This document shows positions 10,947 to 21,864 of a DNA stretch of 64,000 nt, piece by piece (within the stretch, counting starts at the first letter, position 1; each line of letters starts with the position of its first letter). The position numbers and the translations under genes were made by a program. The DNA is taken from contig NZ_LIXM01000018.1 in assembly GCF_002608565.1 (NCBI RefSeq), positions 40,944 through 104,943 on the forward strand, read 5' to 3'. Source of the DNA: Vibrio sp. PID17_43. GTDB lineage: Bacteria > Pseudomonadota > Gammaproteobacteria > Enterobacterales > Vibrionaceae. The notes below the pieces were generated by a model. It searched no databases, was not told the DNA's origin, and saw only the letters and a program-made list of their open reading frames with translations.

Positions 10947-11909
10947 ATGTCACTGCCTAAAGTGGTCTTTCTTGACCGTGCGACCATCCCTGCTCATATT
11001 CAGATACCACGCCCTAGCTTTGCTCACCAATGGGTAGAATATGAGTACACCTCACCACAGCAAGTCACTGAACGCCTTACGGATGCACACATCGTTATTA
11101 GCAACAAGGTGGTGCTCGATCAAACCATTCTTACCCAATTGCCGAATATCAAAATGATCGCCGTAGCCGCGACAGGATTTAATAACGTCGATGTGCACTA
11201 TTGTGCGGAGCGTGATATCGCGGTGGCTAACGTACGTGGTTATGCGACTCGATCTGTACCAGAGCATGTTATCGCCATGTTGTTTGCGTTGCGCCGTAAT
11301 CTATTTGGTTACCACCAAGATATTGCCGCAGGAGAGTGGCAACGCAATAAGCAGTTTTGTTTTTTTACTCATCCTATTGGTGATATCGCAGGCAGCACAC
11401 TCGGTGTGATTGGCGGTGGTGCATTAGGTCAAGCAACCGCTCAGTTGGCGCAGGCCGTCGGTATGAAGGTATTGTTTGCCGAGCACAAAGGCGTGAGTGA
11501 GTGTCGAGAGGGGTACACCGAGTTTGATGAGGTACTCAAGCAGTCCGATGCGATTACGCTGCATTGCCCATTGAATGACGATACTTATCACCTAATCAGC
11601 ACGGTTGAATTGCAGAAAATGAAGTCGACGGCGATTTTGATCAATACGGGGCGCGGTGGTCTGGTGGATGAGTTAGCGTTGGTGGATGCGCTGAAAGAAG
11701 AGGAGATTGCCGCCGCAGGTGTGGACGTATTTACTCAGGAGCCCGCCGATGAAACGAATCCACTGCTCGCCAATATGCACTTGCCGAATTTGTTGCTCAC
11801 ACCACATGTTGCATGGGGGAGCGATTCTTCTCTCCAGCGTTTGGCTGAAATCTTAATCGAGAATATTAATGCGTTTGAGCGGGGCGAAAGGTTCAATCGC
11901 TTAACCTGA
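10947..11909 (+). CDS. D-2-hydroxyacid dehydrogenase (HprA-like)
   Basis: 320 residues with the NAD-binding GVIGGGALGQATA motif and the catalytic triad of the family: Arg in NTGRGGLVDE, Glu in VFTQEP and His in TPHVAWGS. The pattern is closest to NADH-dependent hydroxypyruvate reductase / glycerate dehydrogenase, but the 2-oxoacid substrate cannot be read from sequence. Start preceded by AAGGAG. Ends in a strong terminator shared with the convergent darP. Confidence 0.85.
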   Translation: MSLPKVVFLDRATIPAHIQIPRPSFAHQWVEYEYTSPQQVTERLTDAHIVISNKVVLDQTILTQLPNIKMIAVAATGFNNVDVHYCAERDIAVANVRGYATRSVPEHVIAMLFALRRNLFGYHQDIAAGEWQRNKQFCFFTHPIGDIAGSTLGVIGGGALGQATAQLAQAVGMKVLFAEHKGVSECREGYTEFDEVLKQSDAITLHCPLNDDTYHLISTVELQKMKSTAILINTGRGGLVDELALVDALKEEEIAAAGVDVFTQEPADETNPLLANMHLPNLLLTPHVAWGSDSSLQRLAEILIENINAFERGERFNRLT

Positions 11910-11933
11910 TGTGTGTATCGCTTGGAAGTAATA

Positions 11934-11966
11934 AAAAGCAGACCTCAAGTGAGGTCTGCTTTTTTT
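11934..11966. terminator. Bidirectional terminator
   Basis: Perfect 10-bp stem AGCAGACCTC / GAGGTCTGCT flanked by A-run and T-run, between convergent hprA-like and darP genes. Confidence 0.85.
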
Positions 11967-11985
11967 GCTGTTAAACGGAGTAGAA

Positions 11986-12513
11986 TTAAACTTCTTCTTC
12001 GTTCAGCGCTTTTAGAATTTGGAAGATTTCACGGTAAGACTTTGCTGGCTTGCCGGCTTTCTTCTCTTTCGCTGCTTGACGCGCAAGTTGACGAAGGCGT
12101 TGACGGTCTGCAGTTGGGTACAGATCTACCACATCATCAATTGCCTTATCACCTTCTTCTACTACACGATCTCGTAGCACTTCTAGCTTGTGCAGTACGG
12201 CTGTTGCTTGCGAGTGCTTGTTGCGAACTTTGTCCAGAGCCGCTTGGATTGGCTCTGGATCTTCATAGCGCATCAATTTACCGATACGTTGCAATTGACG
12301 ACGGCGAGCTTCGTTTTTAAAGCGTTGTGCATCCGCAATTGCTTCTCGCAGATCTTCGCTCATTGGGAACTTTTCTAATGTCGATGGCTTAAGACCGACT
12401 AGCTCTTCACCAAGCTTTTGCAGCTCTTCCATGTCGCGCTTCATCTCGGATTTACTTACCCAGATGATCTCTTCTTCTGGTTCCCATGGCGCTTTTTGAT
12501 TCTTACGTGCCAT
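11986..12513 (-). CDS. darP: DarP/YjgA, 50S ribosome-associated assembly factor
   Basis: 175 residues, highly charged and helical, with the signature start [22 protein letters not shown] and a Lys/Arg-rich middle. Family knowledge: YjgA (DarP) binds late 50S precursors. It is divergent from pmbA, the usual neighbour in gammaproteobacteria. Cytoplasmic. Confidence 0.92.
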   Translation of the reverse strand: MARKNQKAPWEPEEEIIWVSKSEMKRDMEELQKLGEELVGLKPSTLEKFPMSEDLREAIADAQRFKNEARRRQLQRIGKLMRYEDPEPIQAALDKVRNKHSQATAVLHKLEVLRDRVVEEGDKAIDDVVDLYPTADRQRLRQLARQAAKEKKAGKPAKSYREIFQILKALNEEEV

Positions 12514-12623
12514 TTCAGTTGCCTGTGTTCTGATTAATATTATGACTATTTTAACAAGAATCGTGGGGAGAAAGCGAAATTCTTGTTATTCTATTGTACA
12601 TCGAATACATGATGTGAAAGACA

Positions 12624-13967
12624 ATGGATATTAAACAGCAGGTTGCTGAGCAACGAACCGAGCTAGAACAAGCCGTCGCAAGGGCGTTGGAGATCGCTGC
12701 AGCGAAGTCTGATGCCGCTGAAGTCGCAATTACAAAAAGCACAGGCTTGAGTGTTTCCACTCGCATGGGCGATGTAGAAAATGTTGAGTTCAACAGCGAT
12801 GGTGCACTTGGCATCACCGTCTACCGTGGCCAACGCAAGGGCAGTGCTTCCACATCAGACTTGAGCGAAGCCGCAATTAAGCAAACCGTGTTAGCGGCAT
12901 TAGACATTGCTCAATACACATCAGAAGACCCATTCGCAGGCCCTGCGGCAAAAGAGTTCATGGTCAAAGACATTCCGGACCTAGACCTGTTCCATCCAGA
13001 CGCTCCCAATCCAGATTATGCAGCAGAAGTAGCGATTGCGGCTGAAAAAGAAGCACTGAACTACAGTGAAGCGATTAAGCAAAGTGATGGTGCCAGTTAC
13101 GACAGCCACTACGGCGTAAAAGTCTATGGTAACAGCCATGGCTTGCTAGCAAGTTACGCGTCAAGTCGTCACAGCACTAGTTGCTGTGTGATTGGCGTGG
13201 GTAAAAATGGCGAGATGGAACGTGATTACAGCTACACCGTAGCACGTCACCGTGATGATCTTTGGACACCAGAGACGGTTGGCCGTAAAGCGGCGGAAAA
13301 AACCATCAGCCGCCTCGATGCGCAAAAGCTAAAAACGGGTAAGTACCCTGTGATGTTTGCCGCTGATGTAGCGACGGGCTTGATTGGTCATCTAGTGATG
13401 GCGATTAGCGGTGGTAACTTGTACCGTAAATCCTCTTTCCTGCTTGATCACCTTGGCAAGCAAGTGCTGCCGGAGTGGTTCAATATCTCAGAACGTCCGC
13501 ACGTGCTACGCGGCTTGGCTTCAAGCCCATTTGACAGTGAAGGCGTATACACACAAGACCGTGAAATCATCACTGATGGTGTTTTGGCGACTTACTTACT
13601 AACTAGCTACGCTGCTCGCAAGATGAAGATGGACCCAACGGGTCACGCTGGTGGTATTCATAACTGGTATGTGAAGTCTACGGGTCAAAACTTCGAGCAA
13701 ATGCTGAAAGAGCTGGGCACTGGTCTACTGGTAACAGAAACCATGGGTCAAGGCGTGAACGTGGTGACCGGTGATTATTCACGTGGTGCTGCGGGTTTTT
13801 GGGTAGAGAATGGTGTCATCCAATATCCAGTATCCGAGATCACGATTGCTGGCAACCTGAAAGAGATGTTCAACAAGATTGTTGCAGTGGGTAGTGATGT
13901 GGAGACCCGCTCACAAATCCAGACGGGGTCTATCTTGCTTGATACCATGAAGGTGGCGGGGGAGTAA
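12624..13967 (+). CDS. pmbA: PmbA/TldE, partner subunit of the TldD protease
   Basis: 447 residues (E. coli 450). It shares the TldD fold but has no HExxxH, as expected for the TldE subunit whose role is to complete the heterodimer. The TldD gene is in the same window at 3732-5177 but in a separate transcription unit. A hairpin terminator follows at 13990-14020. Confidence 0.95.
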   Translation: MDIKQQVAEQRTELEQAVARALEIAAAKSDAAEVAITKSTGLSVSTRMGDVENVEFNSDGALGITVYRGQRKGSASTSDLSEAAIKQTVLAALDIAQYTSEDPFAGPAAKEFMVKDIPDLDLFHPDAPNPDYAAEVAIAAEKEALNYSEAIKQSDGASYDSHYGVKVYGNSHGLLASYASSRHSTSCCVIGVGKNGEMERDYSYTVARHRDDLWTPETVGRKAAEKTISRLDAQKLKTGKYPVMFAADVATGLIGHLVMAISGGNLYRKSSFLLDHLGKQVLPEWFNISERPHVLRGLASSPFDSEGVYTQDREIITDGVLATYLLTSYAARKMKMDPTGHAGGIHNWYVKSTGQNFEQMLKELGTGLLVTETMGQGVNVVTGDYSRGAAGFWVENGVIQYPVSEITIAGNLKEMFNKIVAVGSDVETRSQIQTGSILLDTMKVAGE

Positions 13968-13989
13968 GCTTTTCTAGCCAATAGATGTG

Positions 13990-14020
13990 AAAAAGCCTGA
14001 TGTGTTCATCAGGCTTTTTT
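13990..14020 (+). terminator. pmbA terminator
   Basis: AAAAGCCTGATG / CATCAGGCTTTT stem with loop TGTT and a long T-run; the A-run on the other side lets it act for the convergent mgtE as well. Confidence 0.85.
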
Positions 14021-14046
14021 TTGTTTTTAAGCGTCCTAGCCCTGAG

Positions 14047-15402
14047 TCAGATCGCTAGGGTTGCCAGGCCAAGGAAGACTGAAAGACCAATCACATCGGT
14101 GACGGTGGTCAATGCCATTCCACCCGCTAAGGCTGGATCGATGTTCATCTTCTTAAGCAGTATTGGAATACTTACCCCGGCAACACCCGCAACTAACAGG
14201 TTGGTTAACATGGCAGCCGAGATGATCCCACCGAGCATCCAGTTCCCTTTCCACACGACAACAATGCCGCCGATGATCAATGCCCACATGATACCATTGA
14301 GTAAGCCGATGGCGGCTTCTTTCATCAATAGTTCGCGTTTGTTGGCGTCACCGATATGGCCAAGTGCAAGGCCACGAATGACCAGTGCAACCGTTTGGTT
14401 CCCCGCAACACCGCCCATCGATGGCACAATGGTCATTAAGACAGCGATTGCGGCCATTTGATCGAGCGTGGCTTCGAACATGTTCGACACGGATGCCGCT
14501 GCCAGTGCGGCAAGCACGTTGGCGCCTAACCAGACACTACGTTTACGTGCCGATTTAAACACTGGGGCGAAGGTATCTTCGTCGTCATCCATACCCGCCA
14601 TACTCATCATTGAGTGTTCTGCGTCTTCGCGAATAACGTCGACCACGTCATCGATGGTGATACGGCCAACGAGGTGCTGATTTTCATCCACGACTGGCGC
14701 TGAAACCCAGTTACGACGTTCAAATAGGCTTGCCACATCAGAGTCACTGGTGTCTACCGTGATGGCGTCGTCTGCATCTTCCATCACATCCCTGACTTTT
14801 ACATCAGGTTGAGTGGTGATCAGTGTGGTGATTGGCAGTTCACCGATCAGCTTGTTCTCATCGTCAATGACGTAAAGCGCGTCGGTTGCTTCAGGCAGTT
14901 CGCCTTTTATGCGCAAGTAACGCAGGACGACGTCGACGTCGACGTCACCACGAATGGTGATGACATCGGTATTCATCAATCCGCCAGCGGAATCCTCAGG
15001 GTAGGATAGGGCGGTCTCGACGCGTAGGCGGTCGTCAGAGTCCATTTGTGATAGGACTTCACGCGATAGCGTATCTGGCAAGCTCCGTAGTACGTAAGCC
15101 ACGTCATCGGTGTCCATGCCTTCTGTCGCTTCTGCCAGCGCTTCAGGGGCCATTTTTGACACCAGACTGTCTTTTACGTCTTCGTTCAGTTCATCGAGGA
15201 TCTCACCGTAGTCTTCCGGATCGGTCAGCTGCCATAGTACTTCACGACTTTTACGCGGAGATGCTTCTAAAAGGTGCGCGATATCCTCAGGTTCCATGTC
15301 CTGTAGTTGACGACGAACATGGACGAAGCGGCCATTCTCTAGTGCTTCTGTGACTTCTTGGAGGGCTTGGTGAGCTTGGTCGAATTCTATTTGCTCTGCC
15401 AT
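14047..15402 (-). CDS. mgtE: MgtE magnesium transporter
   Basis: 451 residues. An N-terminal helical domain (1-130) is followed by a tandem CBS pair (about 135-260) and a C-terminal membrane domain from about residue 285 with five hydrophobic segments, ending with the family signature around GGMALTTVTDVIGLSVFLGL. It is a homodimeric Mg2+ channel gated by Mg2+ binding to the cytosolic N/CBS domains. The gene is separate from npr (165-bp gap). No Mg-riboswitch could be recognised upstream. Confidence 0.94.
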   Translation of the reverse strand: MAEQIEFDQAHQALQEVTEALENGRFVHVRRQLQDMEPEDIAHLLEASPRKSREVLWQLTDPEDYGEILDELNEDVKDSLVSKMAPEALAEATEGMDTDDVAYVLRSLPDTLSREVLSQMDSDDRLRVETALSYPEDSAGGLMNTDVITIRGDVDVDVVLRYLRIKGELPEATDALYVIDDENKLIGELPITTLITTQPDVKVRDVMEDADDAITVDTSDSDVASLFERRNWVSAPVVDENQHLVGRITIDDVVDVIREDAEHSMMSMAGMDDDEDTFAPVFKSARKRSVWLGANVLAALAAASVSNMFEATLDQMAAIAVLMTIVPSMGGVAGNQTVALVIRGLALGHIGDANKRELLMKEAAIGLLNGIMWALIIGGIVVVWKGNWMLGGIISAAMLTNLLVAGVAGVSIPILLKKMNIDPALAGGMALTTVTDVIGLSVFLGLATLAI

Positions 15403-15514
15403 TCATTCCTCCCAATTCCTGATATTTACAATGCGTTGAATAGTATCTTAATTCTAGGCACCTTTTAATAACAACTTATGAAAGTAGACAAAATTATTTG
15501 TTGATGGGAGGCTA

Positions 15515-15540
15515 GGGATGAGAAGGGATGAGAAGGGATG
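15515..15540. repeat. Short tandem repeat GGGATGAGAA
   Basis: A 10-bp unit occurs 2.6 times in the mgtE-npr gap. Probably a neutral slippage repeat. Confidence 0.6.
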
Positions 15541-15567
15541 TGTGCAGATGTGAGCAAAGCGAGTGAA

Positions 15568-15843
15568 TCACTCGCTTTCTTCAAATTTGTCTTCGATCAG
15601 GTGACAAACTGCATTGAGGGCTTGCTCTGACTGTTCGCCAGTGGCGTGGATAGTAACATATTGTCCTTGAGCGGATTCGAGCATTAGCAGGCCCATCACG
15701 CTGTCTGCGGTCGCCGTTGTATCCTCTTCGTTGTTGATAGTAACGACGGCATCAAAACTTTGTGCCAGTTCAACTAACTTAATGGCTGCGCGAGCATGTA
15801 AGCCTAAGCGATTTTGGATCAATACTTTACGACTTAATTCCAC
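15568..15843 (-). CDS. ptsO: NPr, HPr-like phosphocarrier of the nitrogen PTS
   Basis: 91 residues with the active-site His16 in GLHARAA and the HPr regulatory-Ser region ([11 protein letters not shown]). It relays phosphate from EI-Ntr (PtsP) to EIIA-Ntr (PtsN). Last gene of the rpoN-hpf-ptsN-rapZ-npr unit, 2 bp after rapZ. Confidence 0.95.
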   Translation of the reverse strand: MELSRKVLIQNRLGLHARAAIKLVELAQSFDAVVTINNEEDTTATADSVMGLLMLESAQGQYVTIHATGEQSEQALNAVCHLIEDKFEESE

Positions 15844-15845
15844 CG

Positions 15846-16709
15846 TTATTCCTTAACGTTTTTTTCCAATGAAGTGTGGCGAATTTGCACTTGATGCCCT
15901 TTTTCTGCGAAGTATTCACCAATTTTTTGTGTTAGATATACCGAGCGATGTTTACCCCCTGTACAGCCAATCGCAACCGTTAGGTAGCTGCGGTTGTTTT
16001 TCTCTAACATCGGTAACCATGTCTCAATAAAACTTTCAATTTGCTTTTTGAGCTCAAGAACCGGTTGATGTTGTTCTAAAAAGGCAGCAATAGGGGCATC
16101 TAATCCTGTAAATGGACGCAGTGCAGGTTCCCAGTGCGGGTTTGGTAAAAAGCGAACGTCAAATACGTAATCCGCATCTGATGGTAGACCAAATTTGAAG
16201 CCAAATGACTCAAACACCATGACGAGGTCTTTGCGTTCACGCCCTTCAACACGCATACGCACGGTCTCGCTCAAGTCATGCAGCGATTGACCGCTGCTAT
16301 TGAGCACGAGATCGGCATGGGCTTTTAGTGGCATCAAAATGTTCTGCTCAAGCTCGATCGCCTGATCCAAAGAGAGGGATTGACCGTCAAGTGAAAGTGG
16401 GTGAATCCGGCGTGTTTCGCTGTAGCGTTTGAGTAACGTTTCTTTGTTTGCATCTAAGAACAGCACCGTCACGTCGAGTTCCGCTTTGAGCTTTTCTAAC
16501 GTTGCGTTTAGTTCTTTGAGTTTCTTAGGGATATTACGGATATCAATACTTACAGCGACGTTTTGTTTACTGCCGGCAGTGGACTGAACAAATGCATCAA
16601 GCAAATTAACCGGTAGATTGTCTACGCAGTAATAACCCATATCCTCAAGTACACGCAGGGCAACACTTTTACCAGCACCAGAGTGCCCACTGACTACGAT
16701 TAATCGCAT
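15846..16709 (-). CDS. rapZ: RapZ, RNase adapter / nucleotide-binding protein
   Basis: 287 residues. Walker A GHSGAGKS at residues 8-15; conserved C-terminal part with [10 protein letters not shown]. In E. coli RapZ delivers the sRNA GlmZ to RNase E to control glmS, linking amino-sugar supply to the envelope. Its position between ptsN and npr is the classic rpoN-operon order. Confidence 0.96.
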   Translation of the reverse strand: MRLIVVSGHSGAGKSVALRVLEDMGYYCVDNLPVNLLDAFVQSTAGSKQNVAVSIDIRNIPKKLKELNATLEKLKAELDVTVLFLDANKETLLKRYSETRRIHPLSLDGQSLSLDQAIELEQNILMPLKAHADLVLNSSGQSLHDLSETVRMRVEGRERKDLVMVFESFGFKFGLPSDADYVFDVRFLPNPHWEPALRPFTGLDAPIAAFLEQHQPVLELKKQIESFIETWLPMLEKNNRSYLTVAIGCTGGKHRSVYLTQKIGEYFAEKGHQVQIRHTSLEKNVKE

Positions 16710-16723
16710 GATGATCGCCTTGA

Positions 16724-17170
16724 TTACTGATGAATCATAATGTCGTAGAGTTCTTCATCACTCTGAGCATTGCGCAGCATTTTTAACACTTGCTTGTTGC
16801 TCAGACGCTCTGCCATGGAGGATAAAGTCTTGAGGTGCTCTTTGCATTGCTCTTCTGGTACGAGAAGAGCGAAAAGAAGATCGACTGGACGGTTGTCGAT
16901 AGCATCAAATTCAATCGCTTCGTCACATTGTAGTAGCACGGCGATGGCTTTGTCGCTGGATGGCATTCTGGCATGAGGAATAGCGATACCGTTACCGATA
17001 CCTGTACTGCCCATTTTTTCTCTGTTTAGCATACACTCAAACAGCTCTGTTGAATCTTGACCCGTACTTTCAGCCACGATTTGGCTGATCATTTCCAGGG
17101 CACGTTTTTTACTCGTACAATGGACTGCACTTTTCGTGCAGTCCAATGACAGTATCTCGCTAAGTTGCAT
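16724..17170 (-). CDS. ptsN: PtsN, EIIA-Ntr
   Basis: 148 residues; phosphorylation site H66 in IAIPHARMP. End component of the nitrogen PTS that regulates K+ transport and stress responses through its phosphorylation state. Two bases separate it from hpf. Confidence 0.96.
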   Translation of the reverse strand: MQLSEILSLDCTKSAVHCTSKKRALEMISQIVAESTGQDSTELFECMLNREKMGSTGIGNGIAIPHARMPSSDKAIAVLLQCDEAIEFDAIDNRPVDLLFALLVPEEQCKEHLKTLSSMAERLSNKQVLKMLRNAQSDEELYDIMIHQ

Positions 17171-17172
17171 GA

Positions 17173-17460
17173 TTAATGACTGTTTAATTTTTCTTTGTGC
17201 TTGTTAAGTTGGCGAACTAACTTATCCACCAGCGAGTCAATCGCTGCATACATATTTTCGTCATCGGCTGACGCATGGATTTCGCCCTGATTTACGTGGA
17301 GCGTAGCTTCCGCGATTTGCTGAAGTTTTTCAACTTTTAGTACAACGTGAACTTGATTGATATGGTCGAAGAACCTTTCGAGCTTCTGAAACTTTGTTTG
17401 AACATAGTCTTGCATTGAATCGGTAAGATCAACGTGATGGCCTTGAATATTGATTAGCAT
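17173..17460 (-). CDS. hpf: Short ribosome hibernation promoting factor HPF
   Basis: 95 residues, single sigma-54-modulation/S30AE domain without the long-HPF C-terminal dimerisation domain. Stabilises 100S hibernating ribosomes in stationary phase. Standard position just downstream of rpoN. Confidence 0.95.
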   Translation of the reverse strand: MLINIQGHHVDLTDSMQDYVQTKFQKLERFFDHINQVHVVLKVEKLQQIAEATLHVNQGEIHASADDENMYAAIDSLVDKLVRQLNKHKEKLNSH

Positions 17461-17484
17461 AGACTTTCCTTTTCAGTTGGTGCC

Positions 17485-18951
17485 TTAAAGTAGGCGTTTA
17501 CGCTGACTTGAAGGGGCAATACCCAAGGATTCGCGATATTTCGCTATGGTTCGTCTTGCGACTTGAATCCCTTGATCAGCCAGAAGAGTAGCAATCTTGC
17601 TGTCACTAAGTGGTTTGGCAGTATTCTCCGCTGCGACCAGTTTCTTGATGAGAGCACGAATTGCTGTGGACGAACATTCTCCCCCATTGTCAGTACTGAC
17701 ATGACTGGAGAAGAAGTACTTCAATTCAAATATGCCACGTGGTGTGTGCATGAACTTCTGTGTGGTAACACGAGAAATTGTGGATTCATGCATTTCTACC
17801 GCCAAAGCAACATCGTTTAATACCATTGGCTTCATGGCTTCTTCACCATACTCGAAGAAATCTTGCTGATGTTCAACAATACATCGTGCAACTTTGAGAA
17901 GTGTCTCGTTTCTGCTTTCTAGACTCTTTATTAACCACTTTGCCTCTTGCAAATTGCTGCGAATATACTGGCTATCTGCGCTACTGCCTTTGCTTAGCTG
18001 TGCATATTGTTGATTTACCTTCAATTTTGGCATGCTGTCAGGGTTAATCGAAACTGTCCATTTGCCATGCTCTTTAAAGACAGAGACATCAGGAATGACG
18101 TACTCGGTCTCATCAGAGGTAATGCGACTGCCAGGGCGAGGATCAAGTTGCTGAATTAACTTCAACACTTCACGTAACTCGGTTTCTTTCAGCTTACTTT
18201 CTTTGATAACGAGTTTGTAATCACGATTGCCTAGCTGGTCGATGTGATCGGCAAGTACCATCTTCGCTTCGGCTAACCATGGGGTATCTTCAGGAAAAGT
18301 GGCCAATTGCAGCAATAAGCACTCTTGTAGGTTGCTTGATGCAACACCAAGAGGATCAAATTGTTGAATTCGCTTGCGAACGGCTTCGATTTCATCGAGC
18401 TCAATTTCTTCGTTATCAAAGCTCTCGTGAATTTCTTCCGGAGAAAGCGTAAGGTAGCCGTAATCGTCAATAGCATCGATAATGGTAAGAGCAATCGTTC
18501 GGTCAGTTTCACTAAAGGGGGTAAGATCCAGTTGCCACATTAAGTAATCGTGTAGAGACTCAGTGGTCTCACCTTGGTAAATCGGCATGTCGTCATCAAG
18601 AGCTAGGCCAGTACTGCCAGTGTTCGCACTGTAGACATCATCCCAAGTCGTATCGATTTCCAGCTCTGAGCTGATTTCTGACTTTTCGATGATGTCAGAG
18701 CTGTCTGGAAGATCTGTTTCAGAGGTATCGCTCGCACTGTCGTCAGACGTATTCAGTCCGGATTTGTCTTCACCATTGGCTAGAGGTTCTTCTTGACCTT
18801 CTTCAACTTCCAGCAGAGGGTTGGAATCCAGTGCATCTTGAATTTCTTGTTGAAGATCGAGTGTAGACAGTTGCAACAAACGAATGGCTTGTTGCAGCTG
18901 TGGCGTCATGGCTAACTGTTGACCTAGCTTGAGTTGTAATGAAGGTTTCAT
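17485..18951 (-). CDS. rpoN: RNA polymerase sigma-54 factor RpoN
   Basis: 488 residues. Gln/Leu-rich region I (1-50), acidic region II (about 55-120), core-binding region, HTH, and the C-terminal RpoN box [10 protein letters not shown] followed by the basic tail SSQRKRLL. Directs transcription from -24/-12 promoters with AAA+ activators; in vibrios it controls flagella, nitrogen and quorum-sensing genes. Lies downstream of lptB with a 50-bp gap. Confidence 0.98.
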   Translation of the reverse strand: MKPSLQLKLGQQLAMTPQLQQAIRLLQLSTLDLQQEIQDALDSNPLLEVEEGQEEPLANGEDKSGLNTSDDSASDTSETDLPDSSDIIEKSEISSELEIDTTWDDVYSANTGSTGLALDDDMPIYQGETTESLHDYLMWQLDLTPFSETDRTIALTIIDAIDDYGYLTLSPEEIHESFDNEEIELDEIEAVRKRIQQFDPLGVASSNLQECLLLQLATFPEDTPWLAEAKMVLADHIDQLGNRDYKLVIKESKLKETELREVLKLIQQLDPRPGSRITSDETEYVIPDVSVFKEHGKWTVSINPDSMPKLKVNQQYAQLSKGSSADSQYIRSNLQEAKWLIKSLESRNETLLKVARCIVEHQQDFFEYGEEAMKPMVLNDVALAVEMHESTISRVTTQKFMHTPRGIFELKYFFSSHVSTDNGGECSSTAIRALIKKLVAAENTAKPLSDSKIATLLADQGIQVARRTIAKYRESLGIAPSSQRKRLL

Positions 18952-19001
18952 TCAGTGTTACTTACCTTGTAATGCTCAGAATCTTACCGTTCCTAATGTA
19001 A

Positions 19002-19727
19002 TCATAGACGGAATTGTTCGCCGAGATAAACTTGTTTCACTTGCTCATTATTGAGAACTTCATCCGGAGTTCCTGAAGCAATGAGGTGTCCTTGACTGAC
19101 AATGTAAGCTTTTTCACAGACGTCTAGGGTTTCACGAACATTGTGGTCGGTGATTAGCACACCAAGGCCACGATCACGCAGGTGTTCGATGATCTTTTTG
19201 ATATCGTTTACAGAAATCGGGTCTACACCCGCAAACGGTTCATCCAACAGAATGAATTGTGGATTTGCGGCTAGAGCGCGCGCGATTTCGACACGTCGAC
19301 GCTCACCACCAGATAGTGCCATACCCGCACTGGTTCGTATGTGCTGTATGTGGAACTCTTCCAATAAATCTTCTAGCTTATCTTGGCGTTCTTCATGTGT
19401 GAGTTCTTGGCGCGTCTCTAGTACAGCCATGATGTTGTCTTCTACTGAGAGTTTACGGAAGATAGACGCCTCTTGTGGCAGATAGCCGATACCCATACGA
19501 GAACGACTGTGCATTGGCAAAATACTAATATCTTGATCATCAATAGTAATAGTGCCTTCGTCACGGGGTACAAGACCTACGATCATATAGAAGGATGTGG
19601 TTTTACCTGCCCCGTTAGGGCCTAAAAGTCCTACGATCTGACCGGACTCAACCTCTAAGCTTACATCAGTAACCACTTTGCGCTTTTTGTAGCTTTTTGC
19701 CAAGTTTTTTGCGCTTAGTACCGCCAT
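19002..19727 (-). CDS. lptB: LptB, ATPase of the LPS export machine
   Basis: 241 residues with Walker [12 protein letters not shown] signature LSGGERRR and Walker [14 protein letters not shown]. Energises LptB2FG, whose membrane subunits are encoded in this same window at 41874-44048. Gene follows lptA by 1 bp. Confidence 0.97.
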   Translation of the reverse strand: MAVLSAKNLAKSYKKRKVVTDVSLEVESGQIVGLLGPNGAGKTTSFYMIVGLVPRDEGTITIDDQDISILPMHSRSRMGIGYLPQEASIFRKLSVEDNIMAVLETRQELTHEERQDKLEDLLEEFHIQHIRTSAGMALSGGERRRVEIARALAANPQFILLDEPFAGVDPISVNDIKKIIEHLRDRGLGVLITDHNVRETLDVCEKAYIVSQGHLIASGTPDEVLNNEQVKQVYLGEQFRL

Positions 19728-19728
19728 A

Positions 19729-20223
19729 TTACTTCTCGATCTGATTAGGTTGCAAAATGGTGGTCACGCGCTCGTTTTTTGAGCTATCAGCAACCAATTT
19801 CTGTTTGCCAATTTGGTAACGGATTGAGGCGCCATTGATGGTGTTACCATCTTGAGCGAGTTGCGCTTGGCCCTTCATTGTCAGTTCGTCAGTAGAGATG
19901 CGGTAATCTAACTCTTCGGCTTGACCGCTTAAAGTTTTGCCATCATCCATTAGCTGAGAGAAGGTGGCTGGTTTGCCAAAAGCCTGAATCTGTTTAATTG
20001 ACTGCGTTTTTGCATCGCGAGTTACGACGATTTTATTCGCATCAATATTAATACTACCTTGCTTAAGAGAGACATTGCCTTCAAAAGTCACCTGATTACT
20101 CTTCATGTCCACCAGTTGGGTGTTAGAGTTAATGTAAACCGGTTGTTGAGTGTCCGATTTTAATGCTAACGCTTGCGGCGCAGCTAAAATCAGCGCCAAT
20201 AGGCTAAGGTGTAACGGTTTCAT
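19729..20223 (-). CDS. lptA: LptA, periplasmic LPS bridge protein
   Basis: 164 residues from the ATG at 20223, which has AAGG 6-7 nt upstream and starts the signal peptide [20 protein letters not shown]. An upstream in-frame ATG at 20241 would add six charged residues and lacks a ribosome site. OstA-fold repeats that carry LPS from LptC to LptD. The gene overlaps the 3' end of lptC by 20 bp. Confidence 0.93.
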   Translation of the reverse strand: MKPLHLSLLALILAAPQALALKSDTQQPVYINSNTQLVDMKSNQVTFEGNVSLKQGSINIDANKIVVTRDAKTQSIKQIQAFGKPATFSQLMDDGKTLSGQAEELDYRISTDELTMKGQAQLAQDGNTINGASIRYQIGKQKLVADSSKNERVTTILQPNQIEK

Positions 20224-20767
20224 ATCGACCTTGAACTTCATCTGTTAGAGTCGCGATATGCTTTTTCAAGTTACCTTGCATTGCGCCTCCAGTAGTTTCA
20301 AATTGAGGTCCAACCAACATCACTTGTTGATCGGCTTTAAAATCACGATTGGTTAGATTGATGACCAGTTTATCCGTTACCATGGTATCAAAACTGGCAC
20401 CTGGTAATAGATTTTTCATTAAGACCTCGTCATATAGCGTCAAGATCTGGTCTTCATCTAGTACTGCTTTTGTCGCAGTCACCTTCCACTCGATGACATT
20501 CCCTTCTCGGTAAACCAACAAGGTTGGTTGGTTGAAAATCGTGTCACCACTTTTGGCATAGTGATCCAAATTCGTGGAGCGAATGATGTAACTGCGGACA
20601 CCATCTTCACCATAAGTAATATTTTCCAGTCCAGTACCACTGAACATGGGCAGTTCTAAATCGGGTGCTACTTGCATACCTTCATGGCCTTTTGGAGTGA
20701 GCAAATAATAGCCACACCAAGCGACAACGAAGAGCAAGAGCAAGTATATAAGGCGAGTAAAACTCAT
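20204..20767 (-). CDS. lptC: LptC, LPS export membrane-anchored periplasmic protein
   Basis: 187 residues: one N-terminal membrane segment (residues 5-22) then an OstA-like periplasmic domain. It passes LPS from LptB2FG to LptA. It is the first gene of the lptC-lptA-lptB unit; in E. coli and V. cholerae the gene before it is kdsC, which is not present here. Confidence 0.93.
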   Translation of the reverse strand: MSFTRLIYLLLLFVVAWCGYYLLTPKGHEGMQVAPDLELPMFSGTGLENITYGEDGVRSYIIRSTNLDHYAKSGDTIFNQPTLLVYREGNVIEWKVTATKAVLDEDQILTLYDEVLMKNLLPGASFDTMVTDKLVINLTNRDFKADQQVMLVGPQFETTGGAMQGNLKKHIATLTDEVQGRYETVTP

Positions 20768-20857
20768 AAAATAAAGGCCTTTATCTTAGCTCAGTACTTC
20801 CCTGACCATTGCCTTAATCTGATAAATAGATCATTTAAGTTTGCTGTATGACGGATA

Positions 20858-21829
20858 TTACATCACGCCAGCTTTCAATAAGTCATGCATATTTAAAGCA
20901 CCAACAATCTTGTTGTTGTCACACAAAAGCAGTGCGTTGATGTTTTTATCTTGCATTAAATTTAATCCCTCAACGGCCAGCATATCTGGGTGTGCGACGG
21001 TTGGGTTTTGTGTCATCACCTCTCCGATCGCCGTTGTGTGGATATCAATTCGTTTGTCCAATGTTCGGCGTAAATCACCATCGGTGAATATACCAAGCAT
21101 AGCATCGTGTTCATCGACGATTGCGGTCATGCCCAATCCTTTCTCTGAAATCTCAAGAAGCGCATCGCGAATCAGCGCATCGGGAGCCACTTTGGGCAGT
21201 TTGTTGCCAAAGTGCATAATATCAGACAGCTTAAGCAGCAGTTTTCTCCCTAAAGTGCCGCCAGGGTGTGACAGTGCGAAGTCTTCAGCTGAGAAACCAC
21301 GAGCTTGAAGTAGAGCTACAGCTAGCGCATCCCCCATCACTAAGGTAGCGGTGGTACTTGTCGTTGGTGCGAGTCCAAGTGGGCAAGCTTCCTTTGGCAC
21401 CGTGATTTGCAGGTGCAGATCAGACAGTTTAGCCATGTTGGAATCAGGCTTACCAGTCATGCTAATGATTTTGATATTGAGGCGTTTTAATACGGGAAAT
21501 AGAGACAAAATCTCATGTGACTCACCAGAATTAGATATCGCGATAACAATATCACCAGCGCTGATCATTCCAAGGTCACCATGAGCGGCTTCGCCTGGAT
21601 GAACGAAAAACGCCGATGTACCAGTGCTTGCGAGCGTTGCAGCAATTTTGTTGCCAACATGGCCTGACTTGCCCATCCCCATCACAACAACTTTACCGCT
21701 GTTGGATAGAATCAATTCGCAGGCTTGTTCAAATTGCGCATTAAAGTACTGGGTCAGCTGTTGTAAACCAGCTATTTCGATATCAAGAACTTGTTTTGCA
21801 GCAGCGCGAAAATCAAATTGATTAGACAT
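20858..21829 (-). CDS. kdsD: KdsD, D-arabinose 5-phosphate isomerase
   Basis: 323 residues: SIS isomerase domain (GMGKSGHVGNKIAATLASTGT, then HPGEAAHGDLG) and two C-terminal CBS motifs. Converts ribulose 5-phosphate to arabinose 5-phosphate, the first step of Kdo synthesis for LPS. The C-terminus (HDLLKAGVM) is complete, so the absence of kdsC next door is not due to a fusion. Confidence 0.95.
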   Translation of the reverse strand: MSNQFDFRAAAKQVLDIEIAGLQQLTQYFNAQFEQACELILSNSGKVVVMGMGKSGHVGNKIAATLASTGTSAFFVHPGEAAHGDLGMISAGDIVIAISNSGESHEILSLFPVLKRLNIKIISMTGKPDSNMAKLSDLHLQITVPKEACPLGLAPTTSTTATLVMGDALAVALLQARGFSAEDFALSHPGGTLGRKLLLKLSDIMHFGNKLPKVAPDALIRDALLEISEKGLGMTAIVDEHDAMLGIFTDGDLRRTLDKRIDIHTTAIGEVMTQNPTVAHPDMLAVEGLNLMQDKNINALLLCDNNKIVGALNMHDLLKAGVM

Positions 21830-21864
21830 CTCGGGGCTCCAATTGGTCTTTAATTATTATGTTA

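Noticed and set aside
11913..12378. Plus-strand frames opposite darP
   Set aside because: Start inside the hprA/darP terminator and are antisense to a conserved gene.
15515..15540. Phase-variable repeat
   Set aside because: Only 2.6 copies in an intergenic gap with no promoter alignment evident.
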